A DNA stretch of 13,736 nt, from NCBI GenBank assembly GCA_934661165.1, contig CAKUJB010000038.1:1-13736 (forward strand), given 5' to 3'. Both the position numbers and the translations under genes were made by a program. This stretch comes from an uncultured Microbacteriaceae bacterium (GTDB lineage: Bacteria; Actinomycetota; Actinomycetes; Actinomycetales; Microbacteriaceae). The notes below the pieces were generated by a model. The model made no database searches. It had not been told where the DNA came from and saw only the letters and a list, made by a program, of their open reading frames with translations. Every line of letters begins with the position of its first letter. Positions within the stretch are counted from its first letter, which is position 1. Below are positions 6,761 to 13,450 of this stretch, in pieces.

Positions 6761-7752
6761 CCCGACGTTTCGGGCGCGCGGAGCTCCCCAAGCGGCAGGA
6801 GCACGCGCTGCGCCGGGCGATCCGACTGCAGTGGCTGACACTCGCATTCCTTGCCGTGGCCATCACGGCCGTCTACCTGGTGATGGGCAGTTCACAGGCG
6901 ATGAAGGCCGCGTGGATCGAGGACATCCTCTCGCTCGCACCGCCGATCGCCTTCCTGCTCGCGGTCCGGATCGTCAACCGCCGGCCGAACGCGAAGTACC
7001 CGTACGGCTACCACCGCGCCGTGGGTGTCGCGCACCTCGTCGCCGGCGTCGCGCTCTTCGCAATGGGCGCATTCCTCCTCGTCGACTCCGGCAGCGGCCT
7101 CATCGCCGCGGAGCGCCCGCCGATCGGGGCGATCGTCCTCTTCGGCGAGCCGGTCTGGCTCGGCTGGCTCATGATCGGCGTCATGGCCTTGACGATCCCG
7201 CTGCCGATCTACCTGGGGCAGCAGAAGATGCGTTTGGCGCGCGAGCTGCACGACAAGGTCCTGTATGCCGATGCTGACATGAACAAGGCCGACTGGATGA
7301 CGGCGGTCGGCTCGATCGTCGGCGTCGCGGGCATCGGCGTCGGCCTATGGTGGGCAGACGCCGCGGCGGCGATCTTTATCGCAGGGAGCATCATCTGGGA
7401 CGGGGTGCAGAACCTCAAGGGCGCGATCACCGACCTCATGGATACCCGCGCCACCACGTTCGATGAGGGCGAGCCCCACCCCGTCCTCGCGAGGCTCGAC
7501 GACTATCTGCGGAGCCTGTCGTGGGTGCGCGAGGCGGGGTCACGAATGCGCGACCAGGGCCACGTCTTCCACGTCGAGTCCTTCATCGTCCCGAAGCGCG
7601 GGGCCCCGTCGATCCGGCGGCTCATGAGGACGCGTGATGCCTGCGTCGACCTCGACTGGAAGCTCCACGACGTCGTCCTCGTCCCCGTCGACGAGCTGCC
7701 GGAGGAGGTCGGCGGGCCGTCGCGGGCTCGGCAGTCGGAGCGCAGTCGCTAG
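6757..7752 (+). CDS. Cation diffusion facilitator (CDF) family transporter, divergent
   Basis: This 331-aa protein has about six membrane helices (roughly 26-43, 52-71, 91-110, 134-152, 180-198, 202-217) and a C-terminal cytosolic domain (about 230-310), the standard CDF plan for proton-coupled export of divalent metals. The sequence after helix 2, NAKYPYGYHRA (78-88), corresponds to the family's FGH-type motif. Aligning by eye to E. coli FieF, the helix-2 metal ligands Asp45/Asp49 fall on Glu55 and Ser59, and the helix-5 ligands His153/Asp157 on Met175 and Asp179. The transport site therefore looks non-canonical and the substrate cannot be guessed. The gene is coupled to the lipoprotein upstream. 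Its stop shares the palindrome CTAG (7749-7752) with the stop of the convergent acidic ORF. Membership of the CDF superfamily is firm; metal specificity is open. Confidence 0.88.
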   Translation: MTRRFGRAELPKRQEHALRRAIRLQWLTLAFLAVAITAVYLVMGSSQAMKAAWIEDILSLAPPIAFLLAVRIVNRRPNAKYPYGYHRAVGVAHLVAGVALFAMGAFLLVDSGSGLIAAERPPIGAIVLFGEPVWLGWLMIGVMALTIPLPIYLGQQKMRLARELHDKVLYADADMNKADWMTAVGSIVGVAGIGVGLWWADAAAAIFIAGSIIWDGVQNLKGAITDLMDTRATTFDEGEPHPVLARLDDYLRSLSWVREAGSRMRDQGHVFHVESFIVPKRGAPSIRRLMRTRDACVDLDWKLHDVVLVPVDELPEEVGGPSRARQSERSR

Positions 7753-7940
7753 TCCGTGCGATCACGGTCCGGGCCGGTGGGGTGCGGCTCGACGTCGGGC
7801 TCGGCCCGGAGCACATCGGCGATCTCCTCCTCCGGGCGCGGGGCGACGGTCTGATCCTCCTCAAGCTCGGGGATCGTCGGCTCGTCCGGGTCGGGCACGC
7901 GAGGCTCGTCGTGGGCCGGGTCTCGGGGCTCGGCGATCAT
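7749..7940 (-). CDS. Small acidic, Pro-rich protein (63 aa)
   Basis: This begins MIAEPRDPAHDEPRVPDPDE; 21 of 63 residues are Asp/Glu with many prolines, so it is almost certainly disordered. There is no signal peptide and no Cys. Its start codon overlaps the stop of the ORF starting at 8146 (ATGA; TCAT at 7937-7940 on the plus strand), so the two would be translated from one message. It shares the opening EPR[D/N]P with that neighbour, which suggests duplication and divergence. Its stop overlaps that of the convergent CDF gene. High-GC DNA gives many spurious acidic or basic frames, but the coupling and shared motif argue for a real gene. The function is unknown. Confidence 0.6.
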   Translation of the reverse strand: MIAEPRDPAHDEPRVPDPDEPTIPELEEDQTVAPRPEEEIADVLRAEPDVEPHPTGPDRDRTD

Positions 7941-8146
7941 GGCTCGACGTACTCGTCGTCAAGGTCGTCGCCGACCTCGGTCGCCTGATCGTGCGCGTCG
8001 GCCGGATCCGCCTCGGTGCTCAGCTCGCCCGGTGACCGCCATTCGGCGGTGTCCTCGGGATCGAGTTCGGCCTCGACGAGCGGCCGACGCTGCTCGTGCG
8101 CGTCGGCCTCGGGGATGTGCTCCTCCGGGTTTCGGGGCTCGTGCAT
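7937..8146 (-). CDS. Small acidic, Pro-rich protein (69 aa)
   Basis: This begins MHEPRNPEEHIPEADAHEQR and ends in DDLDDEYVEP; 24 of 69 residues are Asp/Glu. A very strong ribosome binding site, AAGGAGGAG, ends 2 bases before the ATG, nearly the same leader as the acidic ORF starting at 5119. It has no membrane helix, no signal peptide and no recognised domain. It is the first gene of a coupled pair with the 63-aa ORF and lies 34 bp after the 59-aa ORF on the same strand, so all three may be one transcript. The composition and motif make it a member of the small acidic family of this window; what the family does is not evident. Confidence 0.68.
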   Translation of the reverse strand: MHEPRNPEEHIPEADAHEQRRPLVEAELDPEDTAEWRSPGELSTEADPADAHDQATEVGDDLDDEYVEP

Positions 8147-8180
8147 GGCTCCTCCTTCGCGTCAGGGACGACCAGTGAAC

Positions 8181-8360
8181 TCAACCGGGCGGCTCCTTGA
8201 GCGCTCGGTCGACGAGATCGCCCTCAATCTCCTCGTCCTCGCTGGCTTCGTCAAGGGCACCACCGGGTTCCGCCGTGGCGGTGCGGTCCGCGTCAGTCGT
8301 GCGCTGCTCCTGGTCCGCCTCCTCGGCGGGTCCTGGGACCGTGTGGGGTGTGTCGCTCAT
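8181..8360 (-). CDS. Small acidic protein (59 aa)
   Basis: This begins MSDTPHTVPGPAEEADQEQR; the C-terminal half contains the run DEASEDEEIEGD, and 18 of 59 residues are acidic. I chose ATG 8360 because the acidic composition starts there; the frame stays open upstream to 8483 but that part is Arg-rich and looks non-coding. No good Shine-Dalgarno is visible. TACGGT, a TAnnnT-type -10, lies shortly before the ATG, so a leaderless start is possible. It is the first of three same-strand acidic ORFs but lacks their PR[D/N]P motif. The function is unknown. Confidence 0.5.
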   Translation of the reverse strand: MSDTPHTVPGPAEEADQEQRTTDADRTATAEPGGALDEASEDEEIEGDLVDRALKEPPG

Positions 8361-8445
8361 GATCGCGACCGTACGAAGGCACACGCGGGTGCGCAGGGGG
8401 CTTGACGACGGGCGTCGGGCACGCAGGTGCGGCCGTCGCGATGGG

Positions 8446-9060
8446 TCACCGGCGATGGAGCTGCAGATCCCCGTCCGGCGCATGCACCTGCGCTGTGCTC
8501 GCGTCGCACGTGTACGTCGCGTTCGCCACCGAGTTCGGCGTCGGCGCCACCGACATCTCGAGCCCCTCGCCGGATAGGACGATCGTGGAGCCGATCGCGG
8601 TGTCGGCGAACGACAGGGAGGTCGAAGTCGCGGTGTAGGTCCCCGTGTCGAGGCCGTGGCGGCGAACGGTGACGTCGTGGCCCTCGGCCGAGGCGAGAAT
8701 GCGCCAGTCCTGATAGTCGGTCGTCATCGCCCCGTCCTCGCGGAACTCGAGCTCGACCGCGCCGGTGACGCTGTGCACTTCATCGCCGAAGCCCTGCATG
8801 AGTCCCAGGAACCACGCATTGTCCGCCAGCCACGTGCCCACGAGGCATGGGGCTGGGTCGCCAGCGACGGGCGTGGCGGGCGTCGGGGTCGCCGCTGGCG
8901 TCGGGTCGACGGGGTTGGTCGACGATGGTGTGCGGGCCGAGCCGGGCCCGCCGCCCGCGGTGCCGATCGCCTCGGGCGGCGTGCAGCCCACGAGCACGAG
9001 TGCACCGAGCGCCGCGCCGATGGCCATCGCCGCGATGCGTCCCCTCGCATTCCTCCTCAT
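8446..9060 (-). CDS. Lipoprotein with G-x-W (lipocalin-like?) domain
   Basis: This is a 204-aa predicted lipoprotein with a basic N-terminus, hydrophobic segment and lipobox LVGC (23-26, Cys26). A disordered Pro/Thr/Ala/Ser linker (about 27-70) leads to a compact beta-rich domain starting CLVGTWLADN (72-81). It includes LEFREDGAMTTDY (104-116) and TGTYTATSTSLSF (139-151), and the late Cys185 may pair with Cys72. GTW near the start of a repeated beta-strand pattern recalls lipocalin-like barrels, but this is a fold guess. It is exported and anchored to the outer membrane face. Its ATG overlaps the stop of the lipoprotein gene upstream (TCAT 9057-9060), which has the same architecture, so the two probably arose by duplication and act together. 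The ligand is unknown. Confidence 0.8.
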   Translation of the reverse strand: MRRNARGRIAAMAIGAALGALVLVGCTPPEAIGTAGGGPGSARTPSSTNPVDPTPAATPTPATPVAGDPAPCLVGTWLADNAWFLGLMQGFGDEVHSVTGAVELEFREDGAMTTDYQDWRILASAEGHDVTVRRHGLDTGTYTATSTSLSFADTAIGSTIVLSGEGLEMSVAPTPNSVANATYTCDASTAQVHAPDGDLQLHRR

Positions 9061-9698
9061 CGTCGGACCAGGAGGTAGCGGGAGCCGTCGAGGTGGTTGT
9101 GCCACACCATCGCCGAGTCGCTCCAGTCGGTGACGGTGTAGCGCAGCGCGCCGCCCGGCAGGACGATCGTCGTGTCCTCCCACGTGATCGCGCCGCGCTG
9201 CTCCGCCTGGAGGGTGGCGCCCGGGACGTCCTGGCAGTAAAGGATCTCGTCGGCGGACGGGAAGACATAGCGGATGTCGGCGCCGTCGATCGGGGCGAAG
9301 CCCTCACCGGTGTCGATGTGCGTGTGCTGCCACGCGCCGACGATGGTGTCGCGCACCGCGCCCACCGAGCCGTTCGGCGCCGCCGACGTGCCTGGCGCGG
9401 CCGGGCGGTCCCAGTCGCACGAGTCGGCCGTCGTCGGGGTCGGCGTGCTCACCGACGGCGCGGGGCGCTCCTCGCTCGGCGCGTGACTCGCATCGACGGA
9501 CGCCACCGGTGCGGTGGGCGCCGGCTCGGCCGGGCTGCCGGGCCAGTCGCCGCCGCCCGCGCAGCCGGCGAGCAGGAGTGCCGTCGCGGCAAGCAGTGGC
9601 GCCGCAGCGCGGAGTCCGGTGCTGGCGCGCCGCGCCCGAGTCTCGTTGCTGAGGACATCGGAGGCGCTGAGAGCGCGCAGAGCGGTCGGTCGTCGCAA
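9057..9698 (-). CDS. Lipoprotein with G-x-W domain, first of a coupled pair (TTG start)
   Basis: This is a 213-aa predicted lipoprotein: a rather long basic N-region (1-30), hydrophobic core, lipobox LAGC (43-46, Cys46) and a Pro/Ser/Thr-rich linker (about 50-110). A beta-rich domain follows, opening IVGAWQHTHIDTGEGF (119-134) with RYVFPSADEILYC (143-155), and Trp199-His200 near the C-terminus. No ATG or GTG fits well. TTG 9698 is preceded by AAGGAG with 5-nt spacing and by a TATGGT -10 box, so I use it; the frame is open to 9779 but that extension would start upstream of the promoter. The following lipoprotein is coupled through ATGA. The role is unknown; extracytoplasmic ligand binding is plausible for both. 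Confidence 0.78.
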   Translation of the reverse strand: MRRPTALRALSASDVLSNETRARRASTGLRAAAPLLAATALLLAGCAGGGDWPGSPAEPAPTAPVASVDASHAPSEERPAPSVSTPTPTTADSCDWDRPAAPGTSAAPNGSVGAVRDTIVGAWQHTHIDTGEGFAPIDGADIRYVFPSADEILYCQDVPGATLQAEQRGAITWEDTTIVLPGGALRYTVTDWSDSAMVWHNHLDGSRYLLVRR

Positions 9699-9746
9699 GG
9701 GATCTCCTTCGTCCGGGGCACGGCTCCCGTGGCCGGCTCCTCGGCG

Positions 9747-9752
9747 ACCATA
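9747..9752 (-). promoter_or_regulatory. Candidate -10 box (TATGGT) for the lipoprotein operon
   Basis: Read on the minus strand, TATGGT fits TAnnnT and places a transcript start near 9740, giving a 5' leader of about 42 nt with the AAGGAG site before TTG 9698. A -35-like GACACG lies 17 bp upstream but is weak. Confidence 0.4.
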
Positions 9753-9803
9753 GCCCACGACCGACAGAGCGTGTCGCACCGGTCTGACTCGGGGCAGCGG
9801 GTG

Positions 9804-11009
9804 CTATCCGCTGAGGGCCCAGAGCATCCCGGCCGCCAACGGCGTGAGGCCCGGGTAGCCCGGAGTGAGGCCGGCCGGCTCGATCGCGTTGAGGATGACG
9901 ATCGCGAGTTCCGAGTCGGGGCAGTACGCCGCGATGCCGTTCGAGCCCGGGATGGCGCCCGCGTGCCCGTGGCAGGTCCCGACGCCAGGCACCGTCCAGG
10001 CAGCGAGGCCCGCGCCCTCGCCGAGCTGCACGTGCGGCACCTTGGACTGGTCGTAGACCGCCGAGTAGAACTCGGACGACAGCGGCGTGATGCGCAGCAT
10101 CTCGTCGAGGTGCGCCGCGTCGAGGACCTCGCCGCCGACGAGCGCGCGGATCCAGACCGCCTGGTCCGCGGCCGAGCTCACCATGCTCCCGGCCGACCAC
10201 GCGCCCGGCCACTGCGGCGAGGGCTGCTGCGGCTCGACGACGCCGTGCTGTCCAGCGCAGTCCGCGCCCTGGCCCGCATCGCACACGAGCACGAAGCCGT
10301 GCACCGCCTCGGGGCCGCTGCCCTCGCCGTCGAGGTAGGTGCTCGTCAGGCCGAGCGGCTCGATGAATCGCGTGCGCACGAGCTCCTCATACGGCGCCCG
10401 CGCTGCGAGCTCGGCGATGCGACCGAGCATGATGTAGCCGGCGTTGAGGTACTCGTACTCGGTGCCCGGCGCGAAGACCGGCTCCCGGGCGACGACGTCA
10501 TCGATGAGCTCCTGGGGGGTGGCCTTGCCGACGAGGTCGAAGTCGAGCTCGCTGAGTCCGCTCTCGTGCTGCAGCAGCATTCGTACCGTGATCTGGTCGC
10601 CGCCGGGGGCCGCGGGGAACCAGCTGTCGATCGTGTCGCCGAGGGCCAGCACGCCCTCCTGATCGAGCTGCATGACGAGGGCCGCGGTGAAGAGCTTCGT
10701 CATGCTCCCGATGTGGAACGCCGCGTCGGGGTCGAGCGGCACCCCGGCGTCCCCCTCGCCGCTCGCTGCCGCGACGACCTCGCCGTCGCCGATGGAGGCA
10801 GCGACCGCGGTCCCGGGGATCGTGTACGCGAACGGCCCGGTCGACGGCGAGGCCCGCCACTGCAGCAGCGCGGCCGCCATCCGGTCGGCGAATGCGGCGT
10901 CGGCATCCGCGGTCGTGGTCGGCACGGCCGCGGGCGCCGCAGTGCAGGCGGTGAGCGTCCCGGCGAGCAGCAGGGCGCCCGCGAGGGCGATCCGTCGGGT
11001 CCGGCGCAT
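9804..11009 (-). CDS. Serine hydrolase lipoprotein, class C beta-lactamase / DD-peptidase-like
   Basis: This is a 401-aa exported lipoprotein with lipobox LTAC (19-22, Cys22). The penicilloyl-serine hydrolase motifs are in order: SMTK (102-105, Ser102 nucleophile and Lys105), YLN (187-189, Tyr and Asn), and GHAGAIPG (348-355) in place of the KTG box, as in many class C-like serine hydrolases. Length and spacing suit the beta-lactamase/esterase EstB/DD-carboxypeptidase-like family. The exact substrate (peptidoglycan stem, ester or D-amino peptide) cannot be told, and true beta-lactamase activity is only one possibility. Cys pairs (243/251, 346/363) may form disulfides outside the cell. The start ATG 11009 has AGAGG just upstream and follows the hydrolase gene by 17 bp, so the two are one operon. 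Confidence 0.9.
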   Translation of the reverse strand: MRRTRRIALAGALLLAGTLTACTAAPAAVPTTTADADAAFADRMAAALLQWRASPSTGPFAYTIPGTAVAASIGDGEVVAAASGEGDAGVPLDPDAAFHIGSMTKLFTAALVMQLDQEGVLALGDTIDSWFPAAPGGDQITVRMLLQHESGLSELDFDLVGKATPQELIDDVVAREPVFAPGTEYEYLNAGYIMLGRIAELAARAPYEELVRTRFIEPLGLTSTYLDGEGSGPEAVHGFVLVCDAGQGADCAGQHGVVEPQQPSPQWPGAWSAGSMVSSAADQAVWIRALVGGEVLDAAHLDEMLRITPLSSEFYSAVYDQSKVPHVQLGEGAGLAAWTVPGVGTCHGHAGAIPGSNGIAAYCPDSELAIVILNAIEPAGLTPGYPGLTPLAAGMLWALSG

Positions 11010-11026
11010 CAGTGCCTCTTTCTCGA

Positions 11027-12322
11027 TCAGTTGCGGAACTGGGCGACGAACGCCACGAATGCGCGCTCGAGCTGCGTCGAGAACGGGTAGGCGACCTGGT
11101 CGGCGAGCTGCGGCACGTCCGCCGTGCCGACGTCGCGCAGGATGTGCACCACATTCGTGAGCTCGACGAACTCCGCCACTCCGGGAGCGAACGCGGGCGA
11201 CAGCCACGCCACGCCGGAGCCGGGCGTGCCGTCGCCGCACGGTGTGTTGAAGTCCTTCGTGCCGCAGGTCACGAGCACGGGAATCGTGATCGACGCCGCG
11301 AGCCGGGCGGGGTCGATCTCGTCGAACTGCTTGCCGTAGCCCGTGCGGTAGGCGTGCGAGATGACCATCTGTGCGGGGTCGGCGCCGAAGATGTTGGCCT
11401 GGATCGTCGACTGCATGACGGCGGTGTAGTCGGTCGCATCCGGCAGCGGCACGGGGTCGGGTGTCGGATACGGCGGCGTGCCCGAGCGGATCTCGTCGAC
11501 GCCGTCGGCCATCCAGGCCTGCAGCATCGCCGCGTCATCGCGCGTCATCGCCGAGCCCGCGACGGCGGCATGCATCTGCTGCGCGAGTTGCTGCGGCACC
11601 ACGTCGAGAATGTGGTCGTAGGCGGGCTCGATGAGCAGCAGTCCCGCCGGAGCGGGCGCATCGCCGGGGTCGGCGGCCACACTCAGCGTCACGGCCCCGC
11701 CCTCGCTGTGGCCGATGAGGAGGAGTCGCGTGGGGTCGATGCCCGGCTGCGCGACGAGGAATGCGAGCGCGTCACGCACCGGCTGCAGCCGCAGCTCGTC
11801 GTAGGTGAGCGGCAGCAGCCGGCTCGGGTCGGCCTCGTACGGGCCGAGCCCGGTCGCGCCGGTGCCGAGCTTGTCGTATCGCAGCGACGCGATGCCCTGG
11901 GCGGCGAGGAGCTCGGCCAGCCAGTCGTACTGCTGCATCGGGATCCCGGCGCCGTCCCCGTCGCGGTCCACCGCGCCCGTGCCGCCGACGATCACGGCCG
12001 CCGCGACAGGGCGGGTCGAGTCGATCGGTGCCCGGTAGCTGGCGTGGAAGGTCACGCCGCCGCTGACGAAGGCGACCTCGGCGTCCTCCGCGATCGTCAC
12101 GCAGCGCTCCGCGGCAGCCGCCGATAACGGCGTCGCCGTACCAGCCGCGAGCGCGCCGATCATGAACGCCGCCACCAGGCCGAGCGCTGCGCCGCGCCGA
12201 TCCCCGCGTCCGCCTCGGCGGCGCAGGACGAGGATGACCCCGACCGCGATCGCGCCCAGCGCCAGCGCGAGGACCATGAAGGTCCACGGCTGCCATCCGG
12301 CCGCCTCGAGACAGTCGGTCAT
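11027..12322 (-). CDS. Membrane-anchored alpha/beta hydrolase
   Basis: This 431-aa protein starts with a hydrophobic helix (about 12-33) followed by RRRGGRGDRR, then a second hydrophobic stretch (45-70), so the hydrolase domain should lie outside the membrane. The alpha/beta-hydrolase fold shows an oxyanion region VIVGGTGAVDRDGDG (110-124), LRYDKLGTG (147-155), the nucleophile elbow GHSEGG (204-209, Ser206), the acid at TCGTKDFNTPCGDG (352-365, Asp357) and the His at NVVHIL (390-395, His393). The catalytic triad is complete. It resembles the dienelactone-hydrolase/acyl-esterase branch; the substrate is unknown. The start ATG 12322 is preceded by AGGGGG with 7-nt spacing. It leads an operon with the serine hydrolase. 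Both enzymes act outside the cytoplasm and both are Ser hydrolases, so a shared cell-envelope or ester substrate is plausible. Confidence 0.88.
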   Translation of the reverse strand: MTDCLEAAGWQPWTFMVLALALGAIAVGVILVLRRRGGRGDRRGAALGLVAAFMIGALAAGTATPLSAAAAERCVTIAEDAEVAFVSGGVTFHASYRAPIDSTRPVAAAVIVGGTGAVDRDGDGAGIPMQQYDWLAELLAAQGIASLRYDKLGTGATGLGPYEADPSRLLPLTYDELRLQPVRDALAFLVAQPGIDPTRLLLIGHSEGGAVTLSVAADPGDAPAPAGLLLIEPAYDHILDVVPQQLAQQMHAAVAGSAMTRDDAAMLQAWMADGVDEIRSGTPPYPTPDPVPLPDATDYTAVMQSTIQANIFGADPAQMVISHAYRTGYGKQFDEIDPARLAASITIPVLVTCGTKDFNTPCGDGTPGSGVAWLSPAFAPGVAEFVELTNVVHILRDVGTADVPQLADQVAYPFSTQLERAFVAFVAQFRN

Positions 12323-12415
12323 GACGCCACCCCCTGGTGATGATGCACCGTGCTGTCGGCGTCCCTGCGCAAGCGCAACGATCGATCCGGCATCGCAGAG
12401 TCTCTGCTCTGACCA

Positions 12416-12445
12416 AGTGTCCTGAACCGTCCACCCGCCTGACAA
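12416..12445 (-). promoter_or_regulatory. Candidate promoter of the hydrolase operon
   Basis: On the minus strand, -35 TTGTCA (12445-12440) and -10 GACACT (12421-12416) are separated by 18 bp, predicting a start near 12409 and a leader of about 87 nt. The leader contains a perfect GCAGAG-T-CTCTGC palindrome (12395-12407). The large palindrome at 12449-12474 begins 4 bp upstream of the -35. Confidence 0.45.
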
Positions 12446-12448
12446 GAA

Positions 12449-12474
12449 CCGCTTGCGGACGTGTCCGCAAGCGG
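12449..12474. promoter_or_regulatory. Perfect 12-bp-arm palindrome, candidate operator of the divergent regulator
   Basis: CCGCTTGCGGAC (12449-12460) and GTCCGCAAGCGG (12463-12474) are exact reverse complements with a 2-bp spacer; AAGAA and TTCTT flank the arms with a short offset. It overlaps the -35 and spacer of the regulator's predicted promoter and abuts the divergent promoter. That position suits repression of the regulator and control of the hydrolases by a dimeric HTH protein. Confidence 0.6.
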
Positions 12475-12481
12475 CCATTCT
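12453..12481 (+). promoter_or_regulatory. Candidate leaderless promoter of the HTH regulator gene
   Basis: TTGCGG (12453-12458) and CATTCT (12476-12481) are 17 bp apart and predict transcription starting at the A of ATG 12488. No Shine-Dalgarno is visible before that ATG, which fits a leaderless message. The -35 and most of the spacer lie inside the palindrome. Confidence 0.4.
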
Positions 12482-12487
12482 TGGCGA

Positions 12488-13450
12488 ATGCGCGACGACT
12501 CCCTGCTGGCCCTGGCCTACCGCGGTCGGCCGGCGACGACCGCCGAGCTGGCGACGCTCTCCCACCTCCCGATCGCCGACGCGGAGGCCGCGGTGGCGCG
12601 GCTCCGCGATCGCGGACAGCTCGGCGGCCGCGATGATCACCTCACGTACGCGAACCCCGCCGATTGGGCGGCGGAGTCGGTCGCGGCACGGGCGGCGGAC
12701 CTGCGCGACACCGCCCGCAATCTGCTCGGCGAGATCGAGCGGGTCGTTGCCGAGCTGCCCCGGATGATCGACCACTGGTCGATCGGCCAGACCTCGAGCG
12801 ATCCGATGCCCTACGTCACTCGCCACGGGCCGCGGGCGTCCGAGGACGTCTGGGTCGAGCTCGGCCGGCGCGACACCGGCACGCTGGACGCGGTGCTCCC
12901 CGACATCAGCCGCTTCCTGACGAGCGGGGACGAGCGCGTGCGGCGATTCTCGGAGGCGTTCCGCAGCAAGGACGCCGTCCGCGTGATCCTCCCGACCGCA
13001 GTCGCCGACGATCCGACCATGGCGCAGCTGCTCGTCGCCTTCACCGCCGCCGGCATGGAGTACCGATTCCTCGACGACCCGCCGAGCTGGTTCTGGGTCG
13101 ACGGCGACCAGCTCGCCGTGCCCTACGAGTGGGGCGAGGGACGTCCGACGAGCGTCGTGAGCGTGCGCAACGGGGCGCTCGCCGGAATGATCTCCGCCTA
13201 CTTCGCCTCGCTCTGGCGGCTCGCGATCCCCGCGGTGCCGACCGCGGCGCCATGGACCCCCCTGCTCGCGCTCATGCGGAAGGGCATGACGCTCGACACC
13301 GCCTCCCGCCAGATCGGCGTGCACCCGCGCACCGGTCGACGACGCGTCGCCCAGGCGATGAGCCACTACGGGGTGTCAACGCTGTTCGCGCTCGGGGTGG
13401 CATGGGCGGCGGACGCCGACTCGCCGATGCTGACGGCGACGGCCGGGTGA
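12488..13450 (+). CDS. Transcriptional regulator with N-terminal winged-HTH (TrmB-like) and C-terminal LuxR-like HTH
   Basis: This is a 320-aa cytosolic DNA-binding protein. Residues 4-46 look like a TrmB-type winged helix (LLALAYRGRPATTAELATLS). A helical, possibly coiled-coil segment (about 62-92) follows, then a central domain (about 115-245) that includes an acidic/aromatic patch SWFWVDGDQLAVPYEWGEG (200-218), perhaps ligand-sensing. The C-terminal LuxR-like HTH contains LLALMRKGMTLDTASRQIGV (259-278) and RTGRRRVAQAMSHYG (281-295). This layout matches many actinobacterial TrmB/LuxR-type regulators. GTG 12461 would start inside the palindrome and add residues with no homology, so ATG 12488 is preferred. 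It is divergent from the two-hydrolase operon across a 165-bp gap with a palindromic site, so it probably controls that operon and itself. The effector is unknown. Confidence 0.82.
   Translation: MRDDSLLALAYRGRPATTAELATLSHLPIADAEAAVARLRDRGQLGGRDDHLTYANPADWAAESVAARAADLRDTARNLLGEIERVVAELPRMIDHWSIGQTSSDPMPYVTRHGPRASEDVWVELGRRDTGTLDAVLPDISRFLTSGDERVRRFSEAFRSKDAVRVILPTAVADDPTMAQLLVAFTAAGMEYRFLDDPPSWFWVDGDQLAVPYEWGEGRPTSVVSVRNGALAGMISAYFASLWRLAIPAVPTAAPWTPLLALMRKGMTLDTASRQIGVHPRTGRRRVAQAMSHYGVSTLFALGVAWAADADSPMLTATAG

Noticed and set aside
8847..11090. 747-codon open frame on the plus strand
   Set aside because: Antisense to two lipoprotein genes and the serine hydrolase, all with clear motifs; no domain is recognisable.
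12461..12487. GTG 12461 as the start of the HTH regulator
   Set aside because: It lies inside a perfect palindrome and the predicted promoter, and would add nine residues without similarity; ATG 12488 is the better choice.
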